Below are positions 1 through 7,623 of a stretch of DNA of 9,400 nt, piece after piece (within the stretch, counting starts at the first letter, position 1; every line of letters begins with the position of its first letter). Origin of the DNA: UBA940 sp964464465. GTDB taxonomy: Bacteria > Bacteroidota > Bacteroidia > Bacteroidales > Rikenellaceae. Below the pieces are notes generated by a model. It was not told where the DNA came from, did not search any database, and saw nothing but the letters and a program-made list of their open reading frames with translations. The position numbers and the translations under genes were made by a program. The stretch lies in NCBI GenBank assembly GCA_964464465.1, contig CAYXGF010000064.1:1-9400 (forward strand). Reading direction: 5' to 3'.

Positions 1-45
1 CCTTTGCCGTGTTGCTCGACAATGTGCGCTCTATGCAGAACGTAG

Positions 46-1548
46 GCTCTATACGCGCAGACGCTTGTCGCAGGAAGCAAGATTACCGTTGCATCCGAAG
101 ACAGCAAGTATGATTTTACGCTCGACAAAGACTTCGTCCTCAGTGCAGGCACCTCGAACGACATCGAGCTCAACCTCAATCCGGATCCGGTGGAAGTTGT
201 CGACCTGAGCGCAAACGGAACTGCAAACTGCTATATCGTCAATAAGGGTGCTACCAATTATCGTTTCAGAGCAGACGTAATGGGTAACGGTGCGACGACG
301 GACGGAATTACTCCTTCCAAGATTGAACCGAAAAAGACACGTCTTATGTGGCAGGCTATTGTCGCAGAACGTTATGGCGGCAGCCAGTCCGCATACGGCA
401 CTGATAGAGATATGAATATGCTTATTCTCAGAAATTCCGTCAAACTGACTACCAAACGTGGGGTTACATATGTTTGTTTCACCACTCCGGAGATAATAAA
501 CCCGGGTAACGCCGTAATATGTGTTACGGATGATGACGACAAGGTTCTTTGGAGCTGGCACCTGTGGGTGGCTCCCGGTTTCGATGCCGAGGCTACTGCA
601 TTCAGTCCGACGGCTAATGCGAACTGTACGGGCGTTACGATGATGGACCGTAACCTCGGTGCATTCGACAACGGAATGAGCGGCAAGACCGATAATGCAA
701 AATGGAATGCACAGGCTGCATACGGTCTGGTTTACCAGTGGGGCCGCAAAGACCCGTTCCATGTGGAAAATGTCGGCAATTGGGTGAAATACGGTAACGT
801 TCAGGCTGCTGACGGAACGGTTTCGGAATTCCAGACTCTGATAGCAAAGGAGAAACAGACTGCAACGGACTGGAAAACCGGTGTCGCCAATTCGATTGCC
901 AACCCGACTACGTTCTACGATGCTGTCGGTATGAGCAATGTTGACAACAGTTATAAATATTTCTGGGCAAGCAAGTACGCTTCGCCGGCCAAGGACGGAT
1001 GGAAAGTGCTTTGGGGTAACCCCGGATTCGAAATGTCGTGCAATGCCGGTGTAAAGACGATTTACGACCCGTGTCCGACAGGATGGAAGGTGCCTGCTCC
1101 GCGTGCTTTCTCATTCTTCTCGTTCCATGGCGGTGATATGGGCGCATATTTCCATTATGACAAGCCTTATCGTTATAACTTCGAGCAGTCTGCCGCAGGA
1201 CTTGTTACTGTGGATGCAAGTGCCAGAAAGGTTACATTGGATCCGCACGGTGCCGAAACTTTCGGTTATAACATTTATATCAATTCCGCAAGAGAGGAAG
1301 AGACAGACGAACGTGCTGATGTTACAACCAAATTCTTCCCGGCCATGGGTGTGTTCAACATGTATGGAAATAAAGTTACCAACGGTAACCTGATTATGAT
1401 GACGAACTCTCCGGAGGGTGATGATTCGAATGAATATCGTATCGCACGTATTCAGGAAAATGGTGATATATATTTCTCTAACAAGGGTAATGGCGGTACA
1501 TACGATTGTCCTGCTACCGCACTGCCTATACGCTGTGTGAAAGAGTAG
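46..1548 (+). CDS. Fimbrillin-like / FISUMP-domain surface protein, C-terminal part (5' end missing and frame interrupted)
   Basis: Probable secreted cell-surface protein of the Bacteroidales fimbrillin-like/FISUMP type; its ligand is unknown. The first stretch (about 46-190) reads as the end of a beta-rich domain (LVAGSKITVASEDSKYDF), followed by ANCYIV at 223-240, a typical motif of these proteins. VLWSWHLWV follows near 540, MMDRNLGAFD at 640-669, YQWGRKDPF at 733-759, YDPCPTGWKVP at 1063-1095 and a C-terminal ALPIRCVKE. The last four are the signature of the FISUMP (Fibrobacter succinogenes major paralogous) domain as it occurs in Bacteroidetes. No signal peptide is visible because the N-terminus lies off the left edge. 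The frame is open from 46 but an in-frame TAG sits at 43-45. Between them there is no ATG, and the first possible start is a GTG at 190 with no ribosome site, inside conserved sequence. The upstream coding sense seems to lie in the third frame (see findings). The family call is fairly sure; the precise role is not known. Confidence 0.8.
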   Translation, partial: ALYAQTLVAGSKITVASEDSKYDFTLDKDFVLSAGTSNDIELNLNPDPVEVVDLSANGTANCYIVNKGATNYRFRADVMGNGATTDGITPSKIEPKKTRLMWQAIVAERYGGSQSAYGTDRDMNMLILRNSVKLTTKRGVTYVCFTTPEIINPGNAVICVTDDDDKVLWSWHLWVAPGFDAEATAFSPTANANCTGVTMMDRNLGAFDNGMSGKTDNAKWNAQAAYGLVYQWGRKDPFHVENVGNWVKYGNVQAADGTVSEFQTLIAKEKQTATDWKTGVANSIANPTTFYDAVGMSNVDNSYKYFWASKYASPAKDGWKVLWGNPGFEMSCNAGVKTIYDPCPTGWKVPAPRAFSFFSFHGGDMGAYFHYDKPYRYNFEQSAAGLVTVDASARKVTLDPHGAETFGYNIYINSAREEETDERADVTTKFFPAMGVFNMYGNKVTNGNLIMMTNSPEGDDSNEYRIARIQENGDIYFSNKGNGGTYDCPATALPIRCVKE

Positions 1549-1574
1549 CGTAAGACTCAGGCAGAAGCTTTTTC

Positions 1575-1608
1575 AGAGAGCGGGGGATTTTTCCTCCGCT
1601 CTCTTTTT
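1575..1608 (+). terminator. Rho-independent terminator after the surface-protein gene
   Basis: A stem AGAGAGCGG (1575-1583) pairs perfectly with CCGCTCTCT (1596-1604). Three further inner pairs, one of them G-U, extend it around a short A/T loop (1587-1592). A T-run follows at 1604-1608. It starts 26 bases after the stop codon at 1546-1548, which fits the end of that transcript and isolates the nqr operon from upstream read-through. Confidence 0.88.
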
Positions 1609-1694
1609 GTGCCGCTGCAGAGGGGCTCTGGCTCGGCTGCGTGAAAAATATAACGATTTTGGTACGGGCGGAATATTATTCGAAATATTTTGCG

Positions 1695-1702
1695 TACCTT
1701 TG
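1695..1702 (+). promoter_or_regulatory. Possible Bacteroidetes -7 promoter element (TACCTTTG) upstream of nqrA
   Basis: TACCTTTG matches the Bacteroidetes sigma-factor -7 consensus TAnnTTTG exactly and lies 67 bases before the nqrA start. It sits between the upstream terminator and nqrA, so it is the best candidate to drive the operon. No TTTG is found 19-21 bases upstream; that position is an A/T-rich stretch (1671-1690). The -33 half is therefore weak or absent, and the call rests on one element plus position. Confidence 0.5.
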
Positions 1703-1769
1703 CGGCGGTTTTTTGCATACACACGGCTGAGAATCCAAATAATAACATCATAAATAATTCAAAGGACAA

Positions 1770-3131
1770 ATGTCGGATATCATTAAATTGAAAAAAGGTC
1801 TCGACATCAATCTCTTTGGTCAGGCTGCGCCGCAGATTTCCGTTGCTCCTATGGCGGAAAGCTATGCGGTGGCGCCTCCCGATTTCGAGGGCGTCACACC
1901 CAAGTTATTGGTCAAAGAGGGCGATAGCGTCAAGGCCGGAACTCCGTTGTTCTTCAATAAGAACAACGCAAAAGTTCTTTTCTGCTCTCCGGTAAGCGGT
2001 CGAGTGTCCGCAGTGGTGCGCGGTGAAAAGCGAAAAGTGCTTTTCGTTACCGTAGCTCCCGATGCCGAGCAGTCTTACGAGCAGTTCCAGGTGAAACCCG
2101 CGGCGAAAACTTCGCGTGAAGAGATGAAGCAGCTGCTGCTCAGCGCCGGTCTGTGGCCGTGCATAATTCAGCGCCCGTACGGCATAATCGCTTCGCCGGA
2201 AGATACTCCGAAAGCGATATTCGTATCCGGATTCGATTCGGCGCCGCTCGCTGCCGATATGAATTTCGCTCTGGCCGATGCTCAGAAAGATTTGCAGGCC
2301 GGATTCGATGCTCTGGCAAGACTGACGGACGGAAAGGTGCATCTGTCGCTTAAAGACGGTGCGCAGGGTGTGCTCGATAAAATGACCGGCGTGCAGATTC
2401 ATCGTTTCGCAGGCGCTCATCCGGCAGGAAACGTCGGCGTGCAGATTCATCATATCGACCCGGTGAACAAGGGCGAGACGGTATGGACGGTGAACGTGCA
2501 GGATGTCGCCATTATCGGCCGTCTGATGAATACCGGCAGGGTAGATATGACCAAAGTCGTTGCAGTGACCGGTTCCGAAATCGTCAAACCTCAGTATGTG
2601 AAGATGATAAGCGGAGCAAGCGTGAAGTCGCTCACCGACCTGTGCGGTGTGAAGTCTTCGGAGGATGTGAGAGTCCGTCTGATAAGCGGAAACGTGCTGA
2701 CCGGTGTGAAAGTCGCTCCGGAGGCGTATATGACTTTCTATGCCACGCAGCTCACGGCTATTCCCGAAGGTGACAAATATGAGATGCTGGGATGGGCCAA
2801 AATCGTGCGCCCGAAGAAATTCTCCGTATCGCGCGCATATTTCTCGTGGCTCTGTCCGAAACACAAATACAACCTGGATACGAATCTCAACGGCGGTCAC
2901 CGCGCCATGATTGTGACCGGACTCTATGAAAAGTATCTGCCGATGGACATCTATCCGATGTATCTTGTGAAGGCTATTCTGGCCGGAGACATCGACAAGA
3001 TGGAAAATCTCGGAATTTACGAGGTCGTGGAGGAGGATTTGGCTCTGTGCGAATTCGTGGACCCGTCGAAAACCGAGATTCAGTCAATTATCCGTCAGGG
3101 TATTAACCTTATGATTAAAGAGTTGAACTAA
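1770..3131 (+). CDS. nqrA: Na+-translocating NADH:quinone reductase subunit A (NqrA)
   Basis: Cytoplasmic-side, peripheral subunit of Na+-NQR (EC 7.2.1.1), which sits on NqrB and has been linked to quinone binding. The 453 residues match the family's usual length of about 450. Recognisable marks are the N-terminal IKLKKGLDINLFG (residues 5-17), a lipoyl/barrel-sandwich-like stretch with LLVKEGDSVKAGTPLF (46-61) and SPVSGRV (73-79), and FAGAHPAGNVG (213-223) leading into IHHIDPVNKGETVW. The C-terminal part carries NGGHRAMIVTGLYEKYLPMD (374-393) and EEDLALCEFVDPSKTEIQ (421-438), both conserved in NqrA. The ATG is preceded by AAAGGA at 1761-1766, so the start is well supported. It is the first gene of the nqrABCDEF operon; nqrB begins one base after its stop, implying translational coupling. 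No residue looks out of place. Identification is essentially certain from sequence and gene order. Confidence 0.97.
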   Translation: MSDIIKLKKGLDINLFGQAAPQISVAPMAESYAVAPPDFEGVTPKLLVKEGDSVKAGTPLFFNKNNAKVLFCSPVSGRVSAVVRGEKRKVLFVTVAPDAEQSYEQFQVKPAAKTSREEMKQLLLSAGLWPCIIQRPYGIIASPEDTPKAIFVSGFDSAPLAADMNFALADAQKDLQAGFDALARLTDGKVHLSLKDGAQGVLDKMTGVQIHRFAGAHPAGNVGVQIHHIDPVNKGETVWTVNVQDVAIIGRLMNTGRVDMTKVVAVTGSEIVKPQYVKMISGASVKSLTDLCGVKSSEDVRVRLISGNVLTGVKVAPEAYMTFYATQLTAIPEGDKYEMLGWAKIVRPKKFSVSRAYFSWLCPKHKYNLDTNLNGGHRAMIVTGLYEKYLPMDIYPMYLVKAILAGDIDKMENLGIYEVVEEDLALCEFVDPSKTEIQSIIRQGINLMIKELN

Positions 3132-3132
3132 G

Positions 3133-4290
3133 ATGAAAGCACTCAGAAATTTCGTAGATAAAATCAAGCCCACCTTCTCGGAAGGAGGCAAGTTGAGCGC
3201 ACTTCATTCTACATTCGACGCATTTGAGACGTTCCTTTTCGTTCCGAATACGGTGACTCGCAAAGGTGCTCATATACGCGACTGTAATGATATTAAGCGT
3301 GTGATGATTGTAGTGGTGATTGCCCTGCTGCCGGCTCTGCTGTTCGGTATGTACAACACCGGTTTGCAGCACGCCCGTGCACTGAATCTCGATTGGAGCG
3401 TGATGCAGAACTTCTGGTTCGGATTCTTGAAGGTGCTCCCCGTAATCATAGTATCGTATGTCGTCGGTCTGGCGATAGAGTTCATCGCCGCACAGATTCG
3501 CGGACACGAGGTGAATGAAGGTTTCCTTGTGACCGGTATGCTGATTCCGCTGGTTATGCCGGTGGGTACGCCTCTGTGGATGGTGGCGCTCGGTACGGCA
3601 TTCTCTGTTATCGTCTGCAAGGAACTGTTCGGCGGAACAGGTATGAATGTATTCAATCCGGCTCTCGTGGCCCGTGCTTTCGTATTCTTCTCGTACACGG
3701 CCTCCATTTCGGGCGATGCTGTATGGTATGCGGATGTGGACGGTTACACCGGCGCTACGGCGCTCGGTCAGCTGGCTGATACAGGTGCGACGCAGTTCAG
3801 CATGTGGGATGCTTTCTGGGGCTTCATCCCGGGATGTATCGGCGAGACTTCGACCGCCGCAATTCTTATCGGCGCCGCGATACTGCTTTACACAGGAATC
3901 GCAAGTTGGAGAATAATGCTCAGCGTATTTGCCGGTGGACTGGCTATGGGACTGCTGTTCAATGTGCTCGCTCCCGAGCAGGCACAGACCGCTACCCAGA
4001 TGTACATGTCGGTTCCCGCATGGCAGCATCTGCTGCTCGGCGGATTTGCTTTCGGTGCCGTTTTCATGGCTACCGATCCTGTTACGGCCGCTCAGACAAA
4101 TACCGGCAAGTGGATAGTCGGTTTTATGATAGGTGCGCTGGCCGTAATGATTCGCGTAGTGAACCCCGGTTATCCGGAAGGTATGATGCTCGCCATTCTG
4201 TTTATGAATGCAGTCGCACCGCTTGTGGACTACTACGTGGTGGAAGCGAATATTCGCCGGAGAAACAAACGTTTGAAACTTGCTAAATAG
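3133..4290 (+). CDS. nqrB: Na+-translocating NADH:quinone reductase subunit B (NqrB)
   Basis: Polytopic inner-membrane subunit of Na+-NQR. In the family it carries a covalently bound FMN and riboflavin and forms much of the Na+ path and the quinone site. The 385 residues are a little shorter than the roughly 415 of Vibrio NqrB. A cytoplasmic N-terminal stretch (1-55) is followed by many hydrophobic helices, starting with VMIVVVIALLPALLFG (57-72) and VLPVIIVSYVVGLAI (101-115). GHEVNEGFLVTGMLIPL (124-140) and KELFGGTGMNVFNPALVARA (163-182) are strongly conserved. The flavinylation motif DGYTGAT is at 203-209, with Thr209 the expected FMN-phosphoester residue. FMATDPVTA (311-319) marks the conserved C-terminal half. 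The C-terminus is basic (RRRNKRLKLAK), as expected for a cytoplasmic end. It follows nqrA by one base and precedes nqrC by 13. Confidence 0.97.
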   Translation: MKALRNFVDKIKPTFSEGGKLSALHSTFDAFETFLFVPNTVTRKGAHIRDCNDIKRVMIVVVIALLPALLFGMYNTGLQHARALNLDWSVMQNFWFGFLKVLPVIIVSYVVGLAIEFIAAQIRGHEVNEGFLVTGMLIPLVMPVGTPLWMVALGTAFSVIVCKELFGGTGMNVFNPALVARAFVFFSYTASISGDAVWYADVDGYTGATALGQLADTGATQFSMWDAFWGFIPGCIGETSTAAILIGAAILLYTGIASWRIMLSVFAGGLAMGLLFNVLAPEQAQTATQMYMSVPAWQHLLLGGFAFGAVFMATDPVTAAQTNTGKWIVGFMIGALAVMIRVVNPGYPEGMMLAILFMNAVAPLVDYYVVEANIRRRNKRLKLAK

Positions 4291-4295
4291 GGAGG
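4291..4295 (+). promoter_or_regulatory. Ribosome binding site GGAGG that fixes the nqrC start
   Basis: GGAGG directly follows the nqrB stop codon and lies eight bases before ATG 4304. It shows that nqrC starts at 4304 and not at the in-frame TTG at 4280, which lies inside the end of nqrB. It is the clearest Shine-Dalgarno site in the operon, together with GGGAGAGG (5691-5698) before nqrE. Confidence 0.75.
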
Positions 4296-4303
4296 TCGAA
4301 TTT

Positions 4304-5050
4304 ATGAAAAAACAATTCTTGGGCGGTAAAAATTCAAACGCCTATATTATATTTTATTCGACTGTCATGGTTGTAGTGGTTGCGGCTGTGCTCGCATTCG
4401 CCGCACTCTATCTCAAACCTTACCAGCAGGCGAATGTTCTCAACGAGAAAAAGGATGCAATCGTCGCTTCGATTAACGCCGCAGGACAGAACTACGATGA
4501 TATAATCAAGGGTTATGCCGTAGACAAGAACGGTAATGTGGTGGAGGAAGTGTCGGGTGAGCAGGCTCTGGACATGCTGTTCGATTTGAGAGGTGCCATC
4601 GAAGCCGGAACCTATCCGGTATTCGAGAGCCGCAGCGGTGAGTATGTGATTCCCGTTATCGGAAAAGGTCTCTGGGATGATATCTGGGGCTATGTGGCTT
4701 TGAAAAGCGATTTGAACACTATTGCAGGAGTCGTATTCTCGCATGCTGGCGAAACTCCGGGTCTGGGTGCCGAAATCGCCACCCCGAAGTTTCAGGCCCA
4801 GTTCGTCGGAAAACAGATATACGAGGACGGAAAGCTCGTCGGCATATCCGTAGTAAAGGGCGGTGCTGCTGAGGGCGACATGCACGGTGTGGATGCAATC
4901 AGCGGCGGTACGAAGACCTCGCAGGGTTTGCAGAACATGCTGCTGGACTGTCTGACATATTATGCTCCGTTCTTCGGGAAACTGAATGATGCGCAGAATG
5001 CCGCAAACGAAACAATGTCTAATCAAGAAAATGTTCAGGACAATGAGTAA
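4304..5050 (+). CDS. nqrC: Na+-translocating NADH:quinone reductase subunit C (NqrC)
   Basis: Membrane-anchored Na+-NQR subunit with a periplasmic FMN-binding domain; its covalent FMN passes electrons toward NqrB. The 248 residues hold one N-terminal transmembrane helix (about 14-36), then a soluble domain with GKGLWDDIWGYVAL (120-133), SHAGETPGLGAEI (146-158) and DAISGGTKTSQG (197-208). Thr203 in SGGT is the expected FMN-attachment residue. The usual family motif is SGAT, so an Ala-to-Gly change sits just before the Thr (see findings). The protein ends with an acidic, Asn/Gln-rich tail (about 226-248) beyond the conserved domain. The start is ATG 4304 because GGAGG lies eight bases upstream; a longer frame from TTG 4280 would overlap nqrB and lacks a ribosome site. 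The stop overlaps the nqrD start by eight bases. No apbE flavin transferase gene is present nearby, so modification must depend on an enzyme encoded elsewhere. Confidence 0.96.
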   Translation: MKKQFLGGKNSNAYIIFYSTVMVVVVAAVLAFAALYLKPYQQANVLNEKKDAIVASINAAGQNYDDIIKGYAVDKNGNVVEEVSGEQALDMLFDLRGAIEAGTYPVFESRSGEYVIPVIGKGLWDDIWGYVALKSDLNTIAGVVFSHAGETPGLGAEIATPKFQAQFVGKQIYEDGKLVGISVVKGGAAEGDMHGVDAISGGTKTSQGLQNMLLDCLTYYAPFFGKLNDAQNAANETMSNQENVQDNE

Positions 5051-5690
5051 AGAAGAGAAAGAACCGATGTTTTCGGCTAAAATATTGAAAAATCTCACGG
5101 CTCCGTTCTCGCAGAACAACCCGGTCATCGTACAGATTCTGGGTATATGTTCGGCTCTTGCCGTGACGGTTCAGTTGAAACCGGCTGTGGTTATGGCATT
5201 GTCCGTGACTGTGGTGACCGCTTTCGCGAACCTTATAATGTCGCTTATGCGAAACGGTATTCCCTCGCGTATACGTATCATCGTACAGCTGGTCGTTATC
5301 GCAGCGCTCGTGATTATCGTAGACCAGGTGCTCCGGGCTTTCGTGTACGATGTAAGTACGCAGCTGTCGGTGTATGTGGGACTTATCATTACGAACTGTA
5401 TCATCATGGGCCGTGTGGAGGCGTTCGCGCTGGGCAACAAGCCCTGGCCTTCGTTCCTGGACGGTATCGGAAACGGTCTCGGATACGGAATAATTCTGGT
5501 CATAATAGGATTTTTCCGCGAACTGCTCGGCTCCGGCTCCCTCTGGGGGTATCAGGTCGTTCCCGACTGGTGCTACGAGCACGGGTATGTGAACAACGGT
5601 CTTATGCTTTTCCCGCCGATGGCTCTTATCATCGTGGGCATAATCATATGGATACACCGCTCGAAAAATACTAATTTACAGGAAAAATAG
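5043..5690 (+). CDS. nqrD: Na+-translocating NADH:quinone reductase subunit D (NqrD)
   Basis: Integral membrane subunit that pairs pseudo-symmetrically with NqrE; the two share an intramembrane 2Fe-2S centre between NqrF and NqrC. From ATG 5043 the protein has 215 residues (Vibrio NqrD about 210) with about six hydrophobic helices. The conserved NNPVIVQILGICSALAVT is at 25-42 and ITNCIIMGRVEAFALG at 116-131; Cys36 and Cys119 are the expected cluster ligands. FLDGIGNGLGYG (138-149) and FFRELLGSGSLWG (157-169) are further family marks. An upstream in-frame start at 4986 would add 19 polar residues lying wholly inside nqrC and not resembling NqrD. The chosen start overlaps the nqrC stop by eight bases, suggesting coupled translation. 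AGGA at 5037-5040 is close to the start, and ATG 5067 is a less likely alternative. Confidence 0.95.
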   Translation: MSKEEKEPMFSAKILKNLTAPFSQNNPVIVQILGICSALAVTVQLKPAVVMALSVTVVTAFANLIMSLMRNGIPSRIRIIVQLVVIAALVIIVDQVLRAFVYDVSTQLSVYVGLIITNCIIMGRVEAFALGNKPWPSFLDGIGNGLGYGIILVIIGFFRELLGSGSLWGYQVVPDWCYEHGYVNNGLMLFPPMALIIVGIIIWIHRSKNTNLQEK

Positions 5691-5701
5691 GGGAGAGGTA
5701 A

Positions 5702-6319
5702 ATGATGGAAACATTAAACATATTCGTAAAGTCGATTTTTATCGACAATATGGTATTCTCATTCTTCTTCGGAATGTGTTCGTACATCGCCGTGTCGAAG
5801 AGTGTGAAAACAGCCATGGGTTTGGGCGCCGCGGTCATATTCGTGATGACGATGACCGTACCTCTCAACTATCTGCTCGACCAGTATGTATTGAAGGCCG
5901 GGGCGCTGAGCTGGATTAGCGACAAATTCGCCGATGTGGATTTGAGCTTCCTGAGCTTCATCGTGTTCATCGCCGTGATTGCGTCTTTCGTGCAGTTGGT
6001 AGAGATGGTGGTTGAGAAATTCACCCCTGCACTCTACAATCAGCTGGGTATATTCCTGCCGCTTATAGCGGTGAACTGCGCGATTATGGGCGGCTCGCTG
6101 TTTATGCAGCAGAAGAATTTCGCCACTGTCGGACAGTCTGCCGTATATGGACTCGGTTCCGGAATCGGTTGGTGGCTGGCAATAATCATAATGGCCGCAA
6201 TCCGCGAGAAAATTACTTACTCGAATGTGCCGGCTCCGCTCAGAGGTCCGGGTATCGCATTCATACTTACCGGTTTGATAGGTATCGCATTCATGATTTT
6301 CTCCGGTATTCAGTTGTAA
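5702..6319 (+). CDS. nqrE: Na+-translocating NADH:quinone reductase subunit E (NqrE)
   Basis: Integral membrane partner of NqrD, contributing the other two cysteines of the shared 2Fe-2S site. The 205 residues match the family (about 198) and are almost wholly hydrophobic, with about six helices. Key stretches are FVKSIFIDNMVFSFFFGMCS (8-27, with Cys26), VEMVVEKFTPALYNQLGIFL (100-119) and LIAVNCAIMGGSLFM (121-135, with Cys126). GSGIGWWLAIIIMAAIREK (152-170) and VPAPLRGPGIAFILTGL (176-192) complete the conserved core. GGGAGAGG is at 5691-5698, and the start may be ATG 5702 or the immediately following ATG 5705; the spacing allows both. It lies 11 bases after nqrD and 20 before nqrF. It is distinguished from NqrD by the N-terminal FVKS-F--N pattern and by gene order. 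Confidence 0.96.
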   Translation: MMETLNIFVKSIFIDNMVFSFFFGMCSYIAVSKSVKTAMGLGAAVIFVMTMTVPLNYLLDQYVLKAGALSWISDKFADVDLSFLSFIVFIAVIASFVQLVEMVVEKFTPALYNQLGIFLPLIAVNCAIMGGSLFMQQKNFATVGQSAVYGLGSGIGWWLAIIIMAAIREKITYSNVPAPLRGPGIAFILTGLIGIAFMIFSGIQL

Positions 6320-6339
6320 TTTAATTAAGATTAGCAGAT

Positions 6340-7602
6340 ATGGAAATGACTATTATAGTTGCGATTGTAGCCTTTCTGGTGGTTACGCTTCTGCTCGTGG
6401 CGTTGCTGCTGTTTGCCAAGGCAAAGCTGACTTCTTCGGGAGAGGTGCAAATCGATATCAACTCGGGCGAGAAAGTATTGAGTACGGAAAGCGGCAGTTC
6501 GCTGCTCGCCACTCTTGCGAACAACGGTATATTTTTGCCTTCGGCATGCGGTGGCGGCGGTTCGTGCGGAATGTGCCGCTGTCAGGTGCTGGAAGGCGGC
6601 GGAGATATTTTGCCTACCGAGGTGAACTTCTTTACACGCAAGCAGCAGCAGGAGCACTGGCGTCTTGGCTGTCAGGTGAAAGTGAAGGAGAATCTGAAAA
6701 TCAAGATTCCCGCATCGGTGCTCGGTGTGAAGAAATGGGAGTGCGAGGTGGTGTCCAACCGCAATATCTCCACTTTCCTCAAAGAGTTCGTGGTTAAGCT
6801 CCCCGAAGGCGAGACCCTCAATTTCCGAAGCGGAGGATATATTCAGATCGATATTCCGAAATACGACGAAATCAAGTTCAGCGACATGGATATCGACGAA
6901 CGCTTCCGCGAGGACTGGGACAAGATGAAAATGTGGGATTTGGTCACCAAAAATCCGGAGCCTACGTTCCGTGCATACTCGATGGCCAATCACCCTGCCG
7001 AGGGCAACATCATCATGCTCAACATACGTATTGCGACGCCTCCGTTCGACAGAGCAGCGGGCAGTTTCATGAAGGTGAATCCGGGTATATGCTCGTCGTA
7101 TATCTTCTCTCGCAAGCCGGGCGACAAGGTAACCATCTCCGGTCCTTACGGAGAGTTCTTCCTGCCGGACAATCTGCCGGACAATCAGGAGCTAATATTC
7201 ATCGGCGGCGGTGCGGGTATGGCTCCTATGCGCAGTCACATCATGCACCTGTTCAAAACCGAAAAAACGAAACGTCCCGTATCGTTCTGGTATGGTGCCA
7301 GGGCTCTGAAAGAGGCTCCTTATATGGAGGAGTACGCCGAGATAGAACGCGAGTTCCCCAATTTCTCGTTCAATCTGGCTCTCGACCGTCCGGATCCGGA
7401 AGCGGATGCCGCAGGTGTAAAATATACGGCAGGATTCGTACACAATGTGCTGTATGAGAACTATCTGAAAAATCACGAGGAGCCGGAAGGCTGCATATAT
7501 CTGATGTGCGGTCCCCCGATGATGATTTCTTCGGTGGTGAAGATGCTCGACAGTCTGGGTGTTCCGCCTGAAAATATTCTCTATGACAACTTCGGTTCAT
7601 AA
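6340..7602 (+). CDS. nqrF: Na+-translocating NADH:quinone reductase subunit F (NqrF), NADH-oxidising flavo-iron-sulfur subunit
   Basis: Entry point of electrons into Na+-NQR: it oxidises NADH with FAD and passes electrons to a 2Fe-2S cluster. One transmembrane helix (about 4-26) anchors it. A ferredoxin-like domain (about 33-125) has Cys70, Cys76, Cys79 and Cys111 in the CX5CX2C...C spacing of NqrF; Cys81 is extra. The FAD domain carries RAYSMAN (211-217) and the stretch around GSFMKVNPG (241-249). The NADH domain has IFIGGGAGMAPMRSH (286-300), YGARALKEAPYMEE (318-331) and the CGPPMM motif (390-395), and the protein ends in the usual aromatic-containing tail (YDNFGS). The length of 420 fits the family (about 407). 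The leader is A/T-rich without an obvious Shine-Dalgarno site. It is the last operon gene, and a strong terminator begins 22 bases after the stop. All expected cofactor residues are present. Confidence 0.97.
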   Translation: MEMTIIVAIVAFLVVTLLLVALLLFAKAKLTSSGEVQIDINSGEKVLSTESGSSLLATLANNGIFLPSACGGGGSCGMCRCQVLEGGGDILPTEVNFFTRKQQQEHWRLGCQVKVKENLKIKIPASVLGVKKWECEVVSNRNISTFLKEFVVKLPEGETLNFRSGGYIQIDIPKYDEIKFSDMDIDERFREDWDKMKMWDLVTKNPEPTFRAYSMANHPAEGNIIMLNIRIATPPFDRAAGSFMKVNPGICSSYIFSRKPGDKVTISGPYGEFFLPDNLPDNQELIFIGGGAGMAPMRSHIMHLFKTEKTKRPVSFWYGARALKEAPYMEEYAEIEREFPNFSFNLALDRPDPEADAAGVKYTAGFVHNVLYENYLKNHEEPEGCIYLMCGPPMMISSVVKMLDSLGVPPENILYDNFGS

Positions 7603-7623
7603 TAGACGTATTTATATTATTGT

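Noticed and set aside
190..192. GTG as the start of the FISUMP/fimbrillin-like gene
   Set aside because: There is no ribosome binding site, and the frame upstream to 46 reads as coherent domain sequence leading into the conserved part, so the GTG is an internal Val codon.
1657..1661. TTTTG as a -33 element for the nqr promoter
   Set aside because: It lies 33 bases before TACCTTTG, much farther than the 19-21 bases expected, so it cannot pair with that -7 element.
1672..1689. AATATT inverted/direct repeat upstream of nqrA
   Set aside because: Six A/T-only bases separated by six; too weak and low in complexity to call an operator.
1557..1769. 70-codon minus-strand frame in the gap before nqrA
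   Set aside because: It runs through the terminator and the probable promoter, with no ribosome site and no family resemblance; likely chance.
2387..2451. Perfect 17-base direct repeat CGGCGTGCAGATTCATC (2387-2403 and 2435-2451)
   Set aside because: Both copies lie in nqrA in the same frame and encode GVQIH on either side of the conserved AGAHPAG segment; explained by protein sequence and codon bias.
1905..2900. Long open frame of 331 codons on the minus strand across nqrA
   Set aside because: It is a shadow of nqrA: His/Arg-rich, low-complexity composition, no recognisable motif, and the plus strand is unmistakably NqrA.
3115..4029. 304-codon minus-strand frame across nqrB
   Set aside because: Its composition (many His, Arg, Gln and Cys) is that of antisense to a membrane protein gene; no start signal or family resemblance.
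4280..4303. Longer nqrC beginning at TTG 4280
   Set aside because: It overlaps the nqrB end and has no ribosome site; GGAGG at 4291-4295 points to ATG 4304.
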